Source: Pseudomonadota bacterium
Lineage (GTDB): Bacteria; Pseudomonadota; Gammaproteobacteria; Burkholderiales; Gallionellaceae
Reading direction: 5' to 3'
NCBI GenBank assembly: GCA_021782995.1
Contig: JAJXUI010000027.1
Location: forward strand, 1-39,000
Length of the DNA: 39,000 nucleotides
Shown: in pieces, positions 1 through 10,967 of the stretch
Layout of the letters: every line of letters starts with the position of its first letter
Numbering within the stretch: the stretch's first letter is position 1
Notes under the pieces: model-generated
What the model saw: the letters and a program-made list of their open reading frames with translations, nothing else
Database searches by the model: none
Told to the model about the DNA's origin: nothing
Program-made: the position numbers and the translations under genes

Positions 1-120
1 AACAGGAGATAAATGAAGTGATGAAACGCTTAAACAATCGTCCCAGAAAGAGGCTTGGTTACTTGACGCCTAATCAGGTATTCTTCAAATAAGCGTTGCA
101 CTTCAAATTTGAATCCGCGA
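1..120 (+). mobile_element. 3' end of an IS30-family insertion sequence (truncated by window edge)
   Basis: The first 92 bases encode the C-terminus of an IS30-type transposase. The next bases (GCGTTGCACTTCAAATTTG and onward) look like the element's right end, because this kind of sequence commonly follows IS30-type stop codons. The left part of the element lies outside the window, so the paired inverted repeat and the target duplication cannot be seen. The element ends roughly 30 bp downstream of the mpl stop codon and so has not broken that gene. The right boundary is approximate. Confidence 0.6.
3..92 (+). CDS. IS30-family transposase, C-terminal 29 residues
   Basis: Reading from base 3 the frame gives residues including RLNNRPRKRLGYLTPNQVFF and then a TAA stop. 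The NNRPRK-LG-TPNQVF pattern is the characteristic tail of IS30-family DDE transposases, which cut and join the element's ends during transposition. The start and catalytic core are outside the window, so whether the enzyme is intact cannot be judged. Confidence 0.75.
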   Translation, partial: QEINEVMKRLNNRPRKRLGYLTPNQVFFK

Positions 121-149
121 ATGCTTTTAACGAGATGTGCAAGAATCAG

Positions 150-1490
150 TTATTCGAGCCGCTTCAGCAGCTTGTCATGTATCCCGCCAAACCCGCCATT
201 ACTCATCACCAGCACATGGTCGCCCGGCTTTGCCGCCTGCGCGATGGCATCAATCAATTGCTGCAGGTCATCCTTCACCAGCGCCTTGCTGCCCATCGGC
301 TTTAACGCAGCCGCAGCATCCCAGCCCAGGTTGGCGCCATAGCAGAACACCAGGTCGGCATCCTTCAGGCTGGCGGGCAGTGCGTCTTTCATCACGCCCA
401 GCTTCATGGTATTGGAGCGCGGCTCCAGTACGGCGAGGATGCGCGCACTGCCCACTTTCTTGCGCAGGCCGGCCACGGTGGTGTCGATCGCGGTGGGGTG
501 GTGGGCGAAGTCGTCATACACGGTGATGCCGTTCACCGTGCCGCGTATTTCCATGCGTCGCTTCACGTTCTTGAATTCACTGAGGGCTGCCAGGCCTTGC
601 TTTACCGGCACCCCGGCATGACGCGCGGCAGCGAGGGCGGCCAGCGCATTCATGCGGTTGTGCTCGCCGAGCAGCTCCCAATTAAGCGTGCCCTGCACTA
701 CGCCGTTGAAGCGCACCACATTCTGTTCATCAATCTCCCATCCGTCGGCCACGCCGAATTGCTCCACCGTCGTCCAGCAGCCACGCTTGAGTACCCTTTC
801 CAGCGATGCCTCGCGGCCATTGCTGACGATCAGCCCGTTGCCCGGCACCGTGCGCACCAGGTGGTGGAATTGGGTTTCGATAGCGGCGAGATCCGGGAAA
901 ATATCCGCGTGGTCAAATTCAAGGTTGTTCAGCACCGCCGTGCGCGGGTGGTAGTGCACAAACTTGGAACGCTTGTCGAAGAAGGCGGTGTCGTACTCAT
1001 CCGCCTCGATCACGAAGAATGGCGTATCAGTCAATCTTGCCGAAATGCCGAAATTCTGCGGTACGCCACCGATGAGGAAGCCGGGGTTCATCTGCGCGTA
1101 TTCCAGTATCCACGCCAGCATCGAGGTGGTGGTGGTCTTGCCATGCGTGCCGGCCACAGCGAGCACCCATTTGTCATACAGCAGGGCTTGAGAAAGCCAT
1201 TGCGGGCCGGAGATATAGGTCAGCCCGCGATTGAGGATTTCTTCCATCAGCGGGTTGCCGCGCGACACCACATTGCCGATCACATACAGGTCCGCACCCA
1301 GCTTGAGCTGATCCACGTCCCAGCCTTCGATCAGTTCGATGCCCTGCTCCTCCAGCTGCGCGCTCATCGGCGGATAGACGTTGGCATCGCAGCCGGTGAC
1401 CTTGTAACCGGCCTGCCGCGCCAGCACTGCAATGCCGCCCATGAAAGTGCCGCAGATACCGAGGATGTGGATATGTGTGGGTTTGCTCAT
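150..1490 (-). CDS. mpl: UDP-N-acetylmuramate:L-alanyl-gamma-D-glutamyl-meso-diaminopimelate ligase
   Basis: This cytoplasmic ATP-dependent Mur ligase recycles peptidoglycan by joining tripeptide released from the wall directly to UDP-MurNAc. The 446-residue protein has the family length. It opens with a nucleotide-fold glycine motif (HILGICGTFMGG). The ATP-binding loop GTHGKTT is at residues 114-120. The Mur-ligase centre follows (EADEYDTAFFDKRSKF, then NLEFDHADIF), with the C-terminal substrate domain motif YDDFAHHPTAI. The HILGICGTFMGG opening and overall pattern fit Mpl better than MurC. No strong ribosome site precedes the ATG. It reads toward the IS30 tail and appears monocistronic. Confidence 0.95.
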   Translation of the reverse strand: MSKPTHIHILGICGTFMGGIAVLARQAGYKVTGCDANVYPPMSAQLEEQGIELIEGWDVDQLKLGADLYVIGNVVSRGNPLMEEILNRGLTYISGPQWLSQALLYDKWVLAVAGTHGKTTTTSMLAWILEYAQMNPGFLIGGVPQNFGISARLTDTPFFVIEADEYDTAFFDKRSKFVHYHPRTAVLNNLEFDHADIFPDLAAIETQFHHLVRTVPGNGLIVSNGREASLERVLKRGCWTTVEQFGVADGWEIDEQNVVRFNGVVQGTLNWELLGEHNRMNALAALAAARHAGVPVKQGLAALSEFKNVKRRMEIRGTVNGITVYDDFAHHPTAIDTTVAGLRKKVGSARILAVLEPRSNTMKLGVMKDALPASLKDADLVFCYGANLGWDAAAALKPMGSKALVKDDLQQLIDAIAQAAKPGDHVLVMSNGGFGGIHDKLLKRLE

Positions 1491-1517
1491 AATAAATTAA
1501 TGCCAAATTCCGGTTTT

Positions 1518-1585
1518 GTCATTCCCGCGCAGGCGGGAATCCAGTTTAATTACGCCACTGGATGCCCGATCAAGCCGGGCATGAC
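1518..1585. repeat. REPIN-like double inverted repeat
   Basis: The 68-bp stretch contains two hairpins arranged head to head. The first arm is GTCAT, then TCCCGCGCAGGCGGGA, then ATCCAGT. The second arm is ACTGGAT, then GCCCGATCAAGCCGGGC, then ATGAC. The flanks GTCAT/ATGAC and ATCCAGT/ACTGGAT are exact reverse complements, so the whole unit folds as a symmetrical palindrome. Paired repeats with a CATTCCCGC...GCGGGAAT core are dispersed extragenic elements in many beta- and gammaproteobacteria. It lies in the short gap between mpl and the DUF486 gene and could act as a transcription or RNA-stability barrier. Confidence 0.75.
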
Positions 1586-1590
1586 GATGT

Positions 1591-1944
1591 TTAGTTTCTA
1601 AAAATAAAATACACCGCGCCCATCAGGCATAGCCCCGCCCACAGGTAGTCCAGCTTCAGCGGCTGGTGCATGTAGATCACCGCAAATGGCACAAACACAG
1701 AAAGCGTGATCACTTCCTGCAGGATCTTGAGCTGGCCGAGATTCAGCATCGTGTAACCAATTCGATTGGCCGGCACCTGCAGCAGATATTCAAACAGCGC
1801 GATGCCCCAGCTGACCAGTGCGGCGACATACCATGGAGAAGCTGAAAGATTTTTCAGGTGACCATACCAGGCAAAGGTCATAAACAGGTTGGAGATCGAC
1901 AGCATCAGTGCCGTGACCAGTATCGGATTGGAGATCAGGCCCAT
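1591..1944 (-). CDS. DMT-superfamily small membrane protein (DUF486-like)
   Basis: A 117-residue inner-membrane protein made almost entirely of four hydrophobic segments (about residues 7-27, 38-57, 68-91 and 97-115), with charged residues only in the loops. Conserved-looking stretches are TFAWYGHLK near the N-terminus and EYLLQVPANRIGY in the middle. These match the DUF486 branch of the drug/metabolite transporter superfamily, whose substrate is unknown. Four-helix members usually work as dimers. No Shine-Dalgarno sequence is obvious. Its gene follows the FKBP gene on the same strand. Confidence 0.8.
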   Translation of the reverse strand: MGLISNPILVTALMLSISNLFMTFAWYGHLKNLSASPWYVAALVSWGIALFEYLLQVPANRIGYTMLNLGQLKILQEVITLSVFVPFAVIYMHQPLKLDYLWAGLCLMGAVYFIFRN

Positions 1945-2004
1945 GATCGCTTGTTAGCCTTGCGTTCGGCTGATGTTGTTCTGAAGAACACGGCTGCCTG
2001 GCTT

Positions 2005-2469
2005 TTACTTCACGCCCAGCAACTCAACATCAAACACCAGCTTCGCATTCGGCGGGATGACACCGCCGCCCGCACCGCGCGAACCGTAGGCCAGCTCGGG
2101 CGGCACAATCAGCAAGCGCTGGCCGCCGACTTTCATACCGGCCACGCCATTATCCCAGCCTGAAATCACTTCACCCGCACCAAGCTTGAATGTGAATGCC
2201 TGATTCCGGTCACGCGAACTGTCGAACTTGCTTCCCTTGTGGCCGCTGGCCTGTTCGTCATACAGCCAGCCGGTGTAATGGACGGTGACCATCTTGCCCG
2301 CCTCTGCAACAGCGCCTTCACCCAGTTTGATATCGGTTTTCACCAGTTCACCCATTTTCGCGGCATCTACAGGCTTGCTGGACTTGAAGGGATAGGTGGT
2401 GGCGAAATAATAAAAACCCGCCATCAGCACCACAGCCACAGGCAGCCAGATTGAGCGCTTCTTTTCCAT
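2005..2469 (-). CDS. Membrane-anchored FKBP-type peptidyl-prolyl cis-trans isomerase
   Basis: This 154-residue protein has an N-terminal hydrophobic anchor (about residues 7-25) after a basic start. A single FKBP domain follows from about residue 55 to the end. Family hallmarks are VHYTGWLYD, FDSSRDRNQAFTFKLG, GEVISGWDNGVAGMKVGG and PPELAYGSRG, which build the proline-binding pocket. It probably isomerises prolyl bonds in exported proteins on the periplasmic face. An AGGAG ribosome site precedes the ATG. It lies about 20 bp downstream of the exported barrel-like gene on the same strand, so the two may be cotranscribed. That it assists this neighbour is only a guess. Confidence 0.9.
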   Translation of the reverse strand: MEKKRSIWLPVAVVLMAGFYYFATTYPFKSSKPVDAAKMGELVKTDIKLGEGAVAEAGKMVTVHYTGWLYDEQASGHKGSKFDSSRDRNQAFTFKLGAGEVISGWDNGVAGMKVGGQRLLIVPPELAYGSRGAGGGVIPPNAKLVFDVELLGVK

Positions 2470-2489
2470 AAAAACTCCTAAGTTACTGA

Positions 2490-3095
2490 TTATTTGAAAT
2501 AAACGCTAATATTGAGGCCGACTACATCCCCGTTGTATTCATAAGCGTTGGCGACATCCTTTTGCTTGAATCTGGCCTTTGTTGCCCTGAGGTCAAGTGA
2601 TGCCATGAAATCCTTTTCATCCGAAATAATCCAGCCAATTTCAGCTGCACTGCCCATGGCATTATCAAACTCGTAGGTATCCGGACCAGTATATCCAGGG
2701 CCGCTTATCTTCAGCTTTGTGTTGACATGGTAAATAGCCCCGGCGCCCAAACGCAAACTTCCGATACGTATGTATTCAAACAACTCCAAAGGATAGGTAT
2801 CGAAGTAAGCATACCCATTCGTCGCATTCGCTCCATTCTTTTTGTAGCCGGCTGCAAATTGTGTCTGAAGAATGCCCATATTAACCGCGCCACCAATACG
2901 AAACAGGAACCCCGTGTTTGTCTGAACATCCCATGACACGCCGGTAGTATAGGATCCGCTGTATATTCTTTCGCCCCCATCATCCTTGCCGACGCCGACC
3001 ATCCCCATAAAATCTACTGCATGTGCTGTACTTGCCAGTCCAGCAAACATCATCAACAGCAGTTTTACCAGCCTGAATTTGGCATCCCTGAACAT
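2490..3095 (-). CDS. Exported protein of unknown function, probable small outer-membrane barrel
   Basis: The 201-residue product begins with a signal peptide that ends in STAHA before VDFMGM. The mature part has alternating hydrophobic and polar residues with many Gly, Tyr and Asn, and amphipathic strands such as SLRLGAGAIYHVN and VVGLNISVYFK. The terminal YFK fits the aromatic ending of many outer-membrane proteins. These traits suggest an 8-10 strand beta-barrel. No named family was recognised. A good ribosome site (AAGGGGAA) precedes the ATG. The gene sits between metH and the FKBP gene, all on the minus strand. Confidence 0.7.
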   Translation of the reverse strand: MFRDAKFRLVKLLLMMFAGLASTAHAVDFMGMVGVGKDDGGERIYSGSYTTGVSWDVQTNTGFLFRIGGAVNMGILQTQFAAGYKKNGANATNGYAYFDTYPLELFEYIRIGSLRLGAGAIYHVNTKLKISGPGYTGPDTYEFDNAMGSAAEIGWIISDEKDFMASLDLRATKARFKQKDVANAYEYNGDVVGLNISVYFK

Positions 3096-3149
3096 TTTGA
3101 TTTCCCCTTTAAGTGTTTGCTGCTTTTGTAATTTGAAGCTATTGTATTT

Positions 3150-6836
<3,687 letters not shown>

Positions 6837-6997
6837 GGCGCGCCACTTGAAAATTGAAGCGGGATTTTAGCATGACTGGGCATCATCAACCGCACCCTCT
6901 ATTGAAGTAACTGCCTTTAAATGTACGGCATGAGTGGCTATACTGGATGCAAATGACTCGCCGATCTCCCCAACCCATCAGCCCCAAGGAGCCCGCC

Positions 6998-7444
6998 ATG
7001 GCCACCGGAACCGTACGCCTGCATCGTGTATTGAAAGCACAGCCCGACCGTGTTTACCGTGCTTTTCTCGATCCGGGCGCGATGTGCAAATGGCTGCCGC
7101 CCCACGGCTTTGCCGGCCATGTGCAGCATATCGATGCAAAAGTGGGCGGCACCTACCACATGACATTTACCCAGCTCAGCAATGGATTCAGCCACTCCTT
7201 CGGCGGCACCTTCCTTGAACTGGTGCCGAATGAATTGATCCGCCATTCCGACAAATTCGACGACCCCAATCTGTCCGGGGAAATGCAGACCACAGTCAGA
7301 TTGAAAAAAGTATTTTGCGGCACAGAGCTCAGCGTGTTGCAGGAAGGCATACCTGCAGCCATCCCCGAGGCAGGGTGCTACCTGGGCTGGCAGGAATCGC
7401 TGGCGCTGCTGGCATTGCTGGTCGAAGCCGAGATACCCGACTGA
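6998..7444 (+). CDS. SRPBCC (AHSA1/START-like) domain protein
   Basis: A 148-residue soluble protein of the SRPBCC/AHSA1 fold, a helix-grip cavity that binds hydrophobic ligands. Visible hallmarks are the N-terminal strand and helix TVRLHRVLKAQPDRVYRAFLDP, a Trp in AMCKWLPPHGF, the VGGTYHM strand and the C-terminal helix starting GWQESLALLALLVE. The ATG at 6998 was chosen because AAGGAG lies 6 bases upstream and the domain begins directly. An in-frame ATG at 6947 would add 17 residues lacking family features. The ligand and role are unknown. The phosphatase gene starts 2 bases after the stop, suggesting coupled translation. Confidence 0.85.
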   Translation: MATGTVRLHRVLKAQPDRVYRAFLDPGAMCKWLPPHGFAGHVQHIDAKVGGTYHMTFTQLSNGFSHSFGGTFLELVPNELIRHSDKFDDPNLSGEMQTTVRLKKVFCGTELSVLQEGIPAAIPEAGCYLGWQESLALLALLVEAEIPD

Positions 7445-7446
7445 AA

Positions 7447-8124
7447 ATGAGGGACGCTTTCTGTCGATCCGCGTTTCTCTTATCTGCGGCAATTCTGCTG
7501 CATGCACTCACTGCCTGCGCCGCCCCGCAAGCTGAAACAGCCCCTTGCCCCACACCGATTTCACAAAGAATAGCCAATTCCTGCATCGTCACACCCGGAA
7601 CACTGTGGCGCGGCGCCAAACCCGATGCCGCAGGTGCTGCCATATTGCTTGAGCAAGGCGTGAAATCTGTCGTCAACCTGGAGCTCCTGCATGATGACCG
7701 CGATGCTTTTATCAGCGCCCACCCCGCCTTGAAAGAAAGTAGCAGTATTGATTACTACCGCATTTACGAATGGGAGCCGAATGTTGTGATTGCCCCAGCC
7801 CTGTTGGACAAACACGTAGCCCAATTCATTGCGCTGATGGAATCTGCACACAAGCCGCTGTATGTACATTGCCGCGCAGGACAGAACCGCACCGGCGTCA
7901 TGGTGGCAGCCTATCGCGTGTTGCGCGAGAACATGCCAATTGCAGATGCCATCAGTGAAATGCAAAAGTTCCAGGGCATGTGGTTCAGGCAGGATGCAGC
8001 CTACATCCGCAGCCTGACAGGCGAGCATCGCGCTAGGATTGAGGAAAAGATTAAGGAAGCAACCATACTCCAGCCCACAGCCAGGCTAGACTGTTCAGCC
8101 AACGGCTGCGTGGAAACAAAATGA
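7447..8124 (+). CDS. Lipoprotein dual-specificity/tyrosine phosphatase
   Basis: The 225-residue product starts with a lipoprotein signal ending in LTAC, so Cys24 would be lipidated and the enzyme held in the cell envelope. The catalytic P-loop HCRAGQNRTG is at residues 141-150, with Cys142 as nucleophile and Arg148 binding phosphate. This matches cysteine-based dual-specificity phosphatases. The upstream GVKSVVNLELLHDD and the helix after the loop are also typical. Substrates could be phosphoproteins or small phosphorylated molecules in the periplasm, which cannot be told from sequence. The ATG lies 2 bases after the SRPBCC stop without its own clear ribosome site. Confidence 0.85.
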   Translation: MRDAFCRSAFLLSAAILLHALTACAAPQAETAPCPTPISQRIANSCIVTPGTLWRGAKPDAAGAAILLEQGVKSVVNLELLHDDRDAFISAHPALKESSSIDYYRIYEWEPNVVIAPALLDKHVAQFIALMESAHKPLYVHCRAGQNRTGVMVAAYRVLRENMPIADAISEMQKFQGMWFRQDAAYIRSLTGEHRARIEEKIKEATILQPTARLDCSANGCVETK

Positions 8125-8172
8125 AATGCCTTTTCTTTATGGATTCACGACAATGGGGGAACGATATCTTTT

Positions 8173-8259
8173 GATTCCGGTCTGGCTGAACGCATACGGG
8201 GTATTCTGCATGACGTTCCCTCCATTCAGCGGGTGCGCAGGTGTCAGATCTTGCATTAA
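8173..8259 (+). pseudogene. Possible TfoX N-terminal domain relic
   Basis: One frame reads DSGLAERIRGILHDVPSIQ and then stops at 8257-8259. This resembles the first helix of TfoX-like proteins, which typically read D-x-x-LAERIR-x-x-L-x-x-x-PGV before a methionine-phenylalanine-glycine segment. Nothing of the rest of the domain follows, and there is no start codon with a ribosome site, so it would be a remnant. The resemblance is short and could be chance. Confidence 0.25.
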
Positions 8260-8583
8260 CACAAATCCTTTGTTAATCGCATTAATGTAACTGGCAGGTT
8301 GTTACGTTGATTGAGATATTGCCTATAGATGCGGAAGCGGTTGAATTGCTGAACCGCGACAAGACGCAAGCATGCGTGCAGATGGCAATGCAACGCTAGT
8401 TTCAAATGATTTATTCATGGTTCTGATTTTCTCTATCTTCAAATATTGAATACTGCGTGCAGTTCAAATTCACGCGAATTGGCATACGAAGCGCCTTACC
8501 AAATCGGCCACATGGTAATGATGAATACCGTGTTTGTATGTAGTTATTTATAACCATTTTATATGGATGAGCGTAAATATATT

Positions 8584-8599
8584 ATTCAATATAATCAAT
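8584..8599 (+). repeat. 16-bp direct repeat, copy 1
   Basis: ATTCAATATAATCAAT occurs here and again, identically, at 9219-9234. The two copies bracket the truncated secreted-protein fragment and its terminator. They may be a trace of insertion or deletion, or simply recurrent AT-rich sequence. Confidence 0.5.
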
Positions 8600-8624
8600 G
8601 TTTTATTAAGTACAGCAAAATTAT

Positions 8625-8660
8625 AGCCCGCTACTGCCAAATTAACTGCAGTAACGGGCT
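8625..8660 (-). terminator. Rho-independent-type hairpin
   Basis: AGCCCG-CTACTGC pairs with GCAGTAA-CGGGCT around a 9-10 base loop, giving a long stem with one small mismatch. It lies 20 bp past the stop of the minus-strand fragment at 8680. The minus-strand sequence after the stem (TATAATTTTGC) is moderately T-rich. It could also act in the plus direction. Confidence 0.7.
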
Positions 8661-8679
8661 TCATATATTCAAGACTTAA

Positions 8680-9057
8680 TCAAGCGAGGGTGATTTTTCC
8701 GCCTTTCAGATTGTCCAGCGGCTGCAGGCTTTGCGCATTGCTGCCAAACTGGGTGTCACTAATCACAGTCTGTGCAGAGGCCAGGTTCATGCCGGTGAAG
8801 TTGCCCGAGGTGCCATATTGATGGGCAAGGTCACCCCCCAGTGCGGCGGTGTCGCTACCGGCGAGGTGGGCATTGAGCAGGCTGTTCATTACGCTCCAGT
8901 GTGAAGTGGAGCCTGCCTGGTCAAAGCTGTTCACAATGGCAGTGAAATCGAACGTCTGGATTTTCTGGTTGAGCAGCGGATCGGTTGAGGCAGGATCATA
9001 GGTTGCCATGGCATCGGCAATCATCTGCAGGCTGAACACGCTCTTGTTGTTCAGTGG
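8680..9057 (-). pseudogene. C-terminal fragment of a large secreted (RTX/adhesin-like) protein
   Basis: The open frame runs from just after a TAG at 9058-9060 to the stop at 8680. Its first residues are PLNNKSVFSLQMIADAMATY and it ends with LDNLKGGKITLA. The NAHLAGSDTAALGGDLAHQYG block followed by a short hydrophobic ending resembles the C-terminal tail of large type I-secreted calcium-binding or Ig-repeat proteins of betaproteobacteria. There it would serve as the secretion end. A complete protein would need thousands of upstream bases that are missing, so this is probably a stub. A GTG at 9039 could in principle start a 119-residue product. An overlapping frame with its own ribosome site (GGGGAG, ATG near 9150) enters the region but reads out of frame, consistent with a frameshift or deletion junction. 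Confidence 0.55.
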
Positions 9058-9060
9058 CTA

Positions 9061-9524
9061 AAGGGGTCAGCTTCGCTTCATTTTTCATCACGCATGTCAT
9101 TTTTATTCTCCCCAATTCAAAATCCAAAATCATTTTGTGTTTCATCATCACCTGCGTTATGCAATCTAAGAGACAGACTCGATTTATTTCGCCCATACTT
9201 CAAAAGGCTGCCAAAATAATTCAATATAATCAATATATTACTCCATCACACCCAGATCTCCAGCCTTCCAACTTCCTTCTCAATACCACAACCCCCTGAT
9301 TTACTTATGATTTCCCTCAGGGTTGCGCTCACGACTCCCCTACCGTATTATCATTAAACGGAAATCCAAATAATAAAAAATCTGCAACAACGGAATTCCC
9401 ATTTTTCGGGGGTATTGCCGCCCGGCCAAGTTTTCGCAAGAAAGCCGGCGCTCTGGCAAGCAACGGTGCAGGGGGTGCTCACCATGCAGCTACCCATATC
9501 ACACGCTGAGAAGGGAGTAATCCA
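9061..9524. other. Leader/spacer upstream of the membrane-VWA gene pair
   Basis: About 460 bp with no supported gene. The left half (to about 9300) is AT-rich and holds the second direct-repeat copy (9219-9234). The right half is GC-richer with folding potential: CCGGC at 9422-9426 pairs with GCCGG at 9444-9448, and GGGT-GCT at 9473-9479 pairs with AGC-T-ACCC at 9488-9495. These precede an AAGGGAG ribosome site for the gene at 9525. No known riboswitch class was recognised. It may be a structured 5' leader. Confidence 0.4.
9219..9234 (+). repeat. 16-bp direct repeat, copy 2
   Basis: Identical to 8584-8599 (ATTCAATATAATCAAT), 635 bp away in the same orientation, on the far side of the truncated fragment. 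Confidence 0.5.
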
Positions 9525-10967
9525 ATGAACGAGTTTCGTTCCTGGCTGTTCTGGCCAGATCACATGGCCTTGTCTGTACTGGCCCTGTTTTTCCTCGTTA
9601 CGCTATTTCTGTATGCCGCACGCACACCGGCGCATAACGTGATCATGTCTTCGTGCCATCTTGCCGGGCATGCCTTGCGCTTTGCCGCACGCTGGCTGCT
9701 GCTGGCTGCGGAAAACCTGCGCAACCGCAACAAAGCGGTGCTGCTGGCGCATGGCGAAGCGGAGGTGAGCGCGCAAATTGAACGTGAATTCGAGCGCGCC
9801 ACGGTGCTGGTGCAGAAGGAACTGGCCGAATATCCCGCGCTGCAGCGCAAGATGATGGAGGAGCTGACACGGCTGGAGGATGACTATGCCAAGTGCGGCG
9901 ACATTCCACCGCCGCCGCCGGAATGGGTGAATGCGCTTTCCACCATTGCCAATCTGCAAACCGGTGGCGACATCGCGAAGAAGATGCTGGAAGAGCTGCA
10001 CAAGTCAGTGGGCAAGATTCATGACAAGACCATCGCCGAATACCGAAAATCCTACGAAGGGCGGCACAAGATCCTCAAGTCGCTGATGCCGATATGGCGC
10101 TCGGTGGACAAGAGCGCAAAGCACCTCGATGCAAACATCGTCACGCTGAACAGCAATGCGGTGGCGATCGACATGCACATGGGACGCTACGAAGAGATGC
10201 GCGAGAAGACCGACAAGAGCGAACATGCGCTGGCCATCTCGGCCTTTGTGCAGCTGGGCATTTCTGCGCTGGTGATGCTGATCGCCGCTGGCGGTGCCTT
10301 CATCAACTTCAAACTGATCGCGCTGCCGATGTCGGAAATGGTGGGCGCCAGCGATTACCTGACCAACAGCCTGCGCACTTCGGATGTGGCCGCGCTGGTG
10401 ATTGTCTTAATGGAAGCCTCTATGGGTGTGTTCCTGCTGGAGTCACTAAGAATTACCCATTTATTCCCCACGATGCAGAGCATGAACGACCAGATGCGCC
10501 GCCGTGTGATGTGGGCGGCCTTTATCCTGCTGCTGATTCTCGCCTGCGTGGAATCTTCGCTCGCGCTGATGCGCGACATGCTGATTGCAGACAAGGCGGC
10601 AATGCTGCATGACCTGGCCACCGTGCAACCGGTTGCCAGCGACAGCCTGCTCACGCATATTCCAATGGCAGGACAGATGATCATGGGCTTTGTGCTGCCC
10701 TTTGTGCTGGCGTTTGTCGCGATCCCGCTGGAGGTGGTGGTGTACAGCCTGCGCACGGTGCTGGGTGTATTGCTGGTAATGCTGATGCGCGGCATCAGCT
10801 TCCTGCTGCGTTTTGGCGCGATGATCCTCAACCGCATCGGCCACATTCTGGTGAATGTGTATGACATCACGATCGTGTTCCAGCTGATGGCGGAACGCTG
10901 GGTGCTCGCGTTGCGCGGCGCAGTCCCCGCCAAGGCCGGCAAACTCAACACCGGGAGCGCTTCCTAA
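9525..10967 (+). CDS. Polytopic coiled-coil membrane protein of unknown function
   Basis: This 480-residue protein belongs to no family I recognise. A hydrophobic segment lies at about residues 14-32. A long charged helical region (about 65-235) contains two likely coiled coils separated by a proline run (PPPPPEW near 128-134). At least five further membrane segments follow, near 238-266, 287-307, 328-349, 381-408 and 412-434, with a short cytoplasmic or periplasmic tail. The layout suggests an inner-membrane protein with a sizeable soluble coiled-coil arm. The ATG follows AAGGGAG. Its TAA overlaps the next gene's ATG (TAATG), so translation is coupled to a VWA lipoprotein and the two probably act together. 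Confidence 0.85.
   Translation: MNEFRSWLFWPDHMALSVLALFFLVTLFLYAARTPAHNVIMSSCHLAGHALRFAARWLLLAAENLRNRNKAVLLAHGEAEVSAQIEREFERATVLVQKELAEYPALQRKMMEELTRLEDDYAKCGDIPPPPPEWVNALSTIANLQTGGDIAKKMLEELHKSVGKIHDKTIAEYRKSYEGRHKILKSLMPIWRSVDKSAKHLDANIVTLNSNAVAIDMHMGRYEEMREKTDKSEHALAISAFVQLGISALVMLIAAGGAFINFKLIALPMSEMVGASDYLTNSLRTSDVAALVIVLMEASMGVFLLESLRITHLFPTMQSMNDQMRRRVMWAAFILLLILACVESSLALMRDMLIADKAAMLHDLATVQPVASDSLLTHIPMAGQMIMGFVLPFVLAFVAIPLEVVVYSLRTVLGVLLVMLMRGISFLLRFGAMILNRIGHILVNVYDITIVFQLMAERWVLALRGAVPAKAGKLNTGSAS

Larger units (their letters stand above)
8125..8624. other. Gene-poor AT-rich spacer
   Basis: About 500 bp between the phosphatase and the truncated secreted-protein fragment. No convincing intact gene is present. 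It holds a short TfoX-like reading frame (8173-8259) and an imperfect inverted repeat near 8253-8277 (ATTAACACAAATCCTTTGTTAAT). The sequence from about 8530 to 8620 is very AT-rich. The first copy of a 16-bp direct repeat is at 8584-8599. The stretch looks like decayed DNA next to accessory material. Confidence 0.5.

Noticed and set aside
498..1601. Long plus-strand open frame opposite mpl
   Set aside because: It is antisense to the clear mpl gene, is rich in His, Arg and Gln typical of reversed GC-rich codons, and has no family motif.
6837..6946. Possible cobalamin or SAM riboswitch upstream of metH
   Set aside because: The 110-bp gap lacks the conserved core boxes of either class and is too short for a full cobalamin element.
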